NCBI GenBank assembly: GCA_026398575.1
Contig: JAPLSP010000176.1
Span: forward strand, 1 to 35,686
DNA length: 35,686 nucleotides
Source of the DNA: Candidatus Sumerlaeota bacterium
Lineage (GTDB): Bacteria > Sumerlaeota > Sumerlaeia > JADFCT01
Direction: 5' to 3'
Position numbers and translations under genes: made by a program. The notes under the pieces are model-generated. The model saw nothing but the letters and a program-made list of their open reading frames with translations, was not told the origin of the DNA and did no database searches. Shown here piece after piece: positions 32,345 to 35,686 of the stretch (its first letter is position 1; the number at the start of each line of letters is the position of its first letter).

Positions 32345-34348
32345 ATGATGAAACGATCGTCCATGACCCCAAAAACGGCGCTCAAATCTTTAGCTATTAT
32401 TCTTTTTATGAGTATTCATCCGAGTCTTTTATCCGCGGCCGAAACATCGAAAACAGCCCAGGTTAATTCGGTTGATCTCGCGCGCATCCAGGCGATCGCC
32501 GGCAAACTATCCGAGCAACCCGCTGGATTCGGACGGCCCATTACGGATCGCGCGGCCTGGCAAAGTCTGGGCAAGCATCCCGCCTTCCAGGAGGCCGTCG
32601 CCAAAGCGGAGGCGCTCCTGCGCGAGCCAATGCCGCCGATGACGGACGATCTGTATCTGGATTATTCGCGCACGGGCGTCCGGCGCAACTGGGAATCGGT
32701 TTCCGGAAAGCGCCGTGGACGGGTGGCCACACTCGTGATTGCCGAATGCCTCGAGGATAAGGGACGCTTCCTTCCCGCCTTCAAGGACGTGGTCCGGTCC
32801 CTCTGCGCCGATGCTACGTGGGTGATGCCCGCGCACGACGGCAAACTGGAGAATTTCCGCAAGAAATCGGTGGATATTGATCTGGGGTCCTCGGACCTCG
32901 CCTGGAATCTGGCGACCGCCTGCTATCTCTTGGGTGAGCGGCTGGACAAGGAAACCCAGAGTTTGATCCGCGAAAATATCCAAAAGCGCATCCTCGATCC
33001 TTACAGCGATATGGTCAATGGCAAGCGCGAAAAGAATTGGTGGATGACGGGCACCAACAACTGGAACTCCGTCTGCCTGGCGCAGGTGACGGGATCGGCT
33101 TTGGCGCTGCTCCAGCCGCGCGAGGAACGGGCCTTTTATATCGCGGCGGCGGAATTGTATTCCAAGTATTTCCTGAGCGGCTTCACCCCCGACGGCTATT
33201 GCTCCGAAGGTTTGGGATATTGGTGCTATGGCTTCGGGCACTACGTTTTGCTATCGGAGGCGATCGCGCAGGCCACCGGAGGCGAGGTGGACTTGATGAA
33301 GCCAAAAATGGCGCGCGCGGCGGCGCTGTTCGGCGCCCGCATCGAAATCATCAATAGCGTCTATCCGGCATTCGCCGACTGCGCCGTGGGAACGCGGCCC
33401 AGCCCGCGGATCATGTATTTCGTCAGCCATCGCTATGGATTGGAATTGGCGGAGTGGGAGAAAAAAGATCCGACGGGCGCGGAAGGCGGTCTGTACGGCA
33501 GCATGATGTATTCCTTTCCCAATACGGCGTCGCGTCTGGCCGCGCTGCCTCCGGAAAAAAGAAAATCAGCCGCCGCCGCGGACGAGGGGCAGACTGGCGA
33601 CGGCGCCGCGCTCTCCCAGGGACTGCCTCTGCGCGATTGGCTCGAGCAGGGCGGCGTCCTGATCTGCCGCCCGGAAGCCTCCAAGCGTTCCGCGCCGCGC
33701 GTGCTGGCCGTGGCGCTCAAAGGCGGGCATAATGCCGAGCATCACAATCACAACGACGTCGGCTCTTACGTCGTGGTTGCGGGCGACAAGAACATGTTGG
33801 TGGATCCGGGCGCGGAGGTTTATACCGCCCGGACCTTCAGCAGCCGGCGCTATGAAAGCAAGGCGCTGAATTCTTTCGGGCATCCGGTTCCCATTGTGGC
33901 GGGGCGCCTGCAGCAACCTGGCGCCCAGGCCCGCGGACGCATCGTCCGGGCGGAATTCACCGACAGCCAGGATACGCTGGTTCTGGATATTCGCTCGGCT
34001 TACAATGTCCCTGAGCTGAAATCGCTCGAACGGACCTTCGTTTACTCGCGAACCGGCGATGGATCGCTGGCCGTCACGGACGCGGTTGAGTTCTCATCGC
34101 CTCAAACATTCGAAACCGCGCTGATTACCTTTGGCCAGTGGAAGCAAACGGCGCCGCAAACGCTGATGGTGACCTATGAAAACAAATCCGTTCGTGTGGA
34201 TATTGATTCGGCAGACGCCGCATTCGAAATCATTGCCGATCAGATCAAAGAAGACATGAGAACAAAAACCTTGCCGACACGCATCGGCATTCGCCTCAAA
34301 GACAAGACGGCGAAGGCGAAAATATTTCTGCAAATCCGGAGCGAATAG
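32345..34348 (+). CDS. Heparinase II/III-like polysaccharide lyase, secreted
   Basis: A 667-residue exported protein with a signal peptide (hydrophobic core in ALKSLAIILFMS, cut near SAA). The first half is an alpha-toroid typical of alginate, heparin and chondroitin lyases, with WWMTGTNNWNSVC carrying the Asn-Trp region and YCSEGLGYWCYGFGHY further on. The second half is the beta-sandwich Hepar_II_III domain with GGHNAEHHNHNDVGSY (metal/His-rich site) and LVDPGAEVYTARTF. It would break down a uronic-acid polysaccharide outside the cytoplasm. The ATG chosen has AGGA six bases upstream; a TTG further upstream is rejected. No sulfatase or sugar transporter gene is adjacent, though the CUT2 system elsewhere in the window could serve products. 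Confidence 0.85.
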   Translation: MMKRSSMTPKTALKSLAIILFMSIHPSLLSAAETSKTAQVNSVDLARIQAIAGKLSEQPAGFGRPITDRAAWQSLGKHPAFQEAVAKAEALLREPMPPMTDDLYLDYSRTGVRRNWESVSGKRRGRVATLVIAECLEDKGRFLPAFKDVVRSLCADATWVMPAHDGKLENFRKKSVDIDLGSSDLAWNLATACYLLGERLDKETQSLIRENIQKRILDPYSDMVNGKREKNWWMTGTNNWNSVCLAQVTGSALALLQPREERAFYIAAAELYSKYFLSGFTPDGYCSEGLGYWCYGFGHYVLLSEAIAQATGGEVDLMKPKMARAAALFGARIEIINSVYPAFADCAVGTRPSPRIMYFVSHRYGLELAEWEKKDPTGAEGGLYGSMMYSFPNTASRLAALPPEKRKSAAAADEGQTGDGAALSQGLPLRDWLEQGGVLICRPEASKRSAPRVLAVALKGGHNAEHHNHNDVGSYVVVAGDKNMLVDPGAEVYTARTFSSRRYESKALNSFGHPVPIVAGRLQQPGAQARGRIVRAEFTDSQDTLVLDIRSAYNVPELKSLERTFVYSRTGDGSLAVTDAVEFSSPQTFETALITFGQWKQTAPQTLMVTYENKSVRVDIDSADAAFEIIADQIKEDMRTKTLPTRIGIRLKDKTAKAKIFLQIRSE

Positions 34349-34394
34349 AAGGCGCAGCCCTACGCGCGTTGCAGCAATAGTACTTCGCAGTTTC

Positions 34395-34430
34395 CCATAA
34401 GTCTTATAGGACCTATAAGTCCCATAGATC
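34395..34430. repeat. Four 9-mers before accB
   Basis: CATAAGTCT, TATAGGACC, TATAAGTCC, CATAGATCG lie end to end, consensus YATARGNCC, in the 231-base gap between the lyase and accB. The element is partly self-complementary (TTATAGG / CCTATAA). Confidence 0.65.
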
Positions 34431-34477
34431 GAGAGAAGTTTGTTTAAGCAATCAGGCGGAAAAACTGACTTGACCTT

Positions 34478-34492
34478 GGCGCAAATTGCGCC
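34478..34492 (+). promoter_or_regulatory. Palindromic operator-like site upstream of accB
   Basis: Perfect 7-base arms around one base: GGCGCAA-A-TTGCGCC, about 88 bases before the accB start. A TTGACC lies just upstream. It is a plausible binding site for a dimeric regulator of fatty-acid synthesis; no regulator gene is nearby and the motif matches none that I can name. Confidence 0.5.
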
Positions 34493-34579
34493 CAAACTGC
34501 TTCGAACATTTGCCAAGCAGCGTTGGATGCGGCGCGTCGGCGTTGGCGTCGTATTTTTCGTGAAGGGAGGCATACGGCT

Positions 34580-35140
34580 TTGGCTTCCAAACCCGCAACC
34601 GAACCTAAGATCGCATTGAGCTCATTGACGCTTTGCGACGTGGACACCTTGATGAAGATGGTCAAGAGCAATGATGTCGAAGAGATTGAAATTGAGCATA
34701 AAGGGCTGAAAGTGCGCATCCGGGGGAAGTCCAATCCGGCCCCGGCTTTAACGATGTCCCCTTATGGATTTGCTCCCGCCCCCGCGTTGTCGGCGTCGCC
34801 GATTTCAGCGCCTGGCAGCGGCGGTCCCGCCGCTGCAGCCGGGTCGTCAGGCGAATCTCAACCAGGCGAAGCGGTCGGCGCCTCGGACAAGAGCGGCCTC
34901 AAAACCATAGAATCACCCATGGTGGGAACCTTCTATCGCGCTCCGGCGCCGGATGCCCCGCCTTATGTCGAAGTGGGGGATCGCGTCACGGAAGACAGCG
35001 TGCTCTGCATCGTCGAGGCGATGAAACTGATGAATGAGATCAAGGCGGAAATGGCCGGGATTGTGACGGAGATTCTGGTGGAAAACGGCCAGCCCGTTGA
35101 ATTCGGCCAGCCGCTCTTTAGCATTCGGCCATCGGAATAA
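34580..35140 (+). CDS. accB: Acetyl-CoA carboxylase biotin carboxyl carrier protein
   Basis: The 186-residue carrier brings CO2 on biotin from the carboxylase to the transferase in malonyl-CoA formation. It has a short N-terminal dimer-associated helix ([19 protein letters not shown]), a Pro/Ala-rich linker (about 53-105) and the biotinyl domain 108-186, with the target K149 in the EAMKLMNEI motif and a thumb-type [13 protein letters not shown] loop as in true AccB. The start is a TTG (MASKPA), because AAGGGAGG lies nine bases upstream; the ATG 57 bases further up has no such site. It precedes accC by 48 bases, the standard accBC order. Confidence 0.95.
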   Translation: MASKPATEPKIALSSLTLCDVDTLMKMVKSNDVEEIEIEHKGLKVRIRGKSNPAPALTMSPYGFAPAPALSASPISAPGSGGPAAAAGSSGESQPGEAVGASDKSGLKTIESPMVGTFYRAPAPDAPPYVEVGDRVTEDSVLCIVEAMKLMNEIKAEMAGIVTEILVENGQPVEFGQPLFSIRPSE

Positions 35141-35188
35141 AGCCGGGAAAATCCAGCAAGCATCCTTTTTTCCAGCGAATTGAAGCGT

Positions 35189-35686
35189 ATGTCGGAAATA
35201 AAAAAAATATTGATAGCCAATCGTGGCGAAGTGGCGTTGCGCGTAATCCGCGCGTGCCGGGAACTGGGCATAAAGACCGTGGCCGTATTTTCCGAGGCGG
35301 ATCGCGATTCGCTGCACGTCAGCTTCGCGGATGAATCCGTATGCATCGGACCGCCGGTCAGCGCGCAAAGCTATCTGAATATCCCGCGGATCATCAGCGC
35401 GGCGGAAATCACCGACGCCGACGCGATCCATCCCGGCTATGGATTCCTGGCCGAGAATCCGCAGTTCGCGGAAGTCTGCGCGGAATGTCAAATCCGCTTC
35501 ATCGGCCCCAGCGCCGCTTCCATCCGCAAGATGGGCGACAAATCCGAGGCCAAGCGCACCGCCAGGGCCGCCGGCGTGCCGACGATTCCCGGAAGCGACG
35601 GGCCGGTCACATCGCCGGACGAAGCCAAAAAGATCGCCCGTCAGATTGGCTATCCCGTCATCGTCAAGGCCAGTGCGGGCGGCGGC
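35189..35686 (+). CDS. accC: Biotin carboxylase subunit of acetyl-CoA carboxylase (5' part)
   Basis: The first 166 codons of AccC, cut by the window end, so no stop is seen. It starts [14 protein letters not shown], the invariant N-terminus of the family, continues with [33 protein letters not shown] and [11 protein letters not shown], and ends in [10 protein letters not shown], the glycine-rich ATP-grasp loop. The enzyme carboxylates the biotin of AccB using ATP and bicarbonate. Shine-Dalgarno is weak (GAAG). It must continue beyond the window for roughly 280 more residues. Confidence 0.97.
   Translation, partial: MSEIKKILIANRGEVALRVIRACRELGIKTVAVFSEADRDSLHVSFADESVCIGPPVSAQSYLNIPRIISAAEITDADAIHPGYGFLAENPQFAEVCAECQIRFIGPSAASIRKMGDKSEAKRTARAAGVPTIPGSDGPVTSPDEAKKIARQIGYPVIVKASAGGG

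Overview
The window looks like a chromosomal segment of a Gram-negative, fermentative anaerobe from a poorly sampled phylum. Evidence for the envelope: several lipoprotein signals, a LolD-like ATPase, an O-antigen-ligase family protein and an undecaprenyl-phosphate sugar transferase. Evidence for metabolism: a multi-cluster [FeFe]-hydrogenase and acetate kinase. Beta-propeller (PQQ-like) proteins, a DUF1080 lipoprotein, ThuA, a zinc-ribbon Ser/Thr kinase and a short prepilin recall the PVC, Sumerlaeota or Hydrogenedentota lineages; this placement is inference from gene content only. There are no rRNA, tRNA, phage, transposase or CRISPR genes.

Layout. 176-4273: sugar transferase (+), then LolD-like ATPase, PD-(D/E)XK nuclease and murI (all -). 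4744-10748 (-): an FHA-GAF histidine kinase, a stand-alone rpsD, a secreted alpha/beta-hydrolase-fold protein that lacks its nucleophile, and hydA. 10948-12801 (-): ackA translationally coupled to a small protein plus nucleotidyltransferase pair. 13081-15585: a DUF1080 lipoprotein (-) and a beta-propeller lipoprotein (+). 15827-24356 (-): one long tandem series of sugar isomerase/epimerase, a CUT2 sugar ABC transporter (binding protein, ATPase, permease), ThuA, a methyltransferase, a VanX-like dipeptidase, a new 57-residue protein and lipA. 24426-26269 (-): a prepilin and a second beta-propeller protein. 26524-34348: O-antigen ligase-TPR protein (+), Ser/Thr kinase (-) and heparinase II/III-like protein (+). 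34580 to the end: accB and the start of accC (+), which opens fatty-acid synthesis.

The most unusual content is not a gene. The window carries at least ten arrays of very short tandem units, mostly exact 7-mers, with 9-mers, 10-mers and a 22-mer. Many elements have the same plan: two inverted arms of tandem units around a unique core. Several unrelated sequence families share this plan. All three convergent gene gaps have one, most tandem gaps have one, and the three divergent (promoter-bearing) gaps have none. In two cases the stop codon of the preceding gene is the first three bases of the first heptamer. One double array of 35 heptamers sits in frame inside lipoyl synthase and adds about 90 residues of heptapeptide repeat. 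A 9-mer array supplies a Cys-rich tripeptide repeat at the N-terminus of the VanX-like protein. I consider this repeat system the best candidate for something undescribed.
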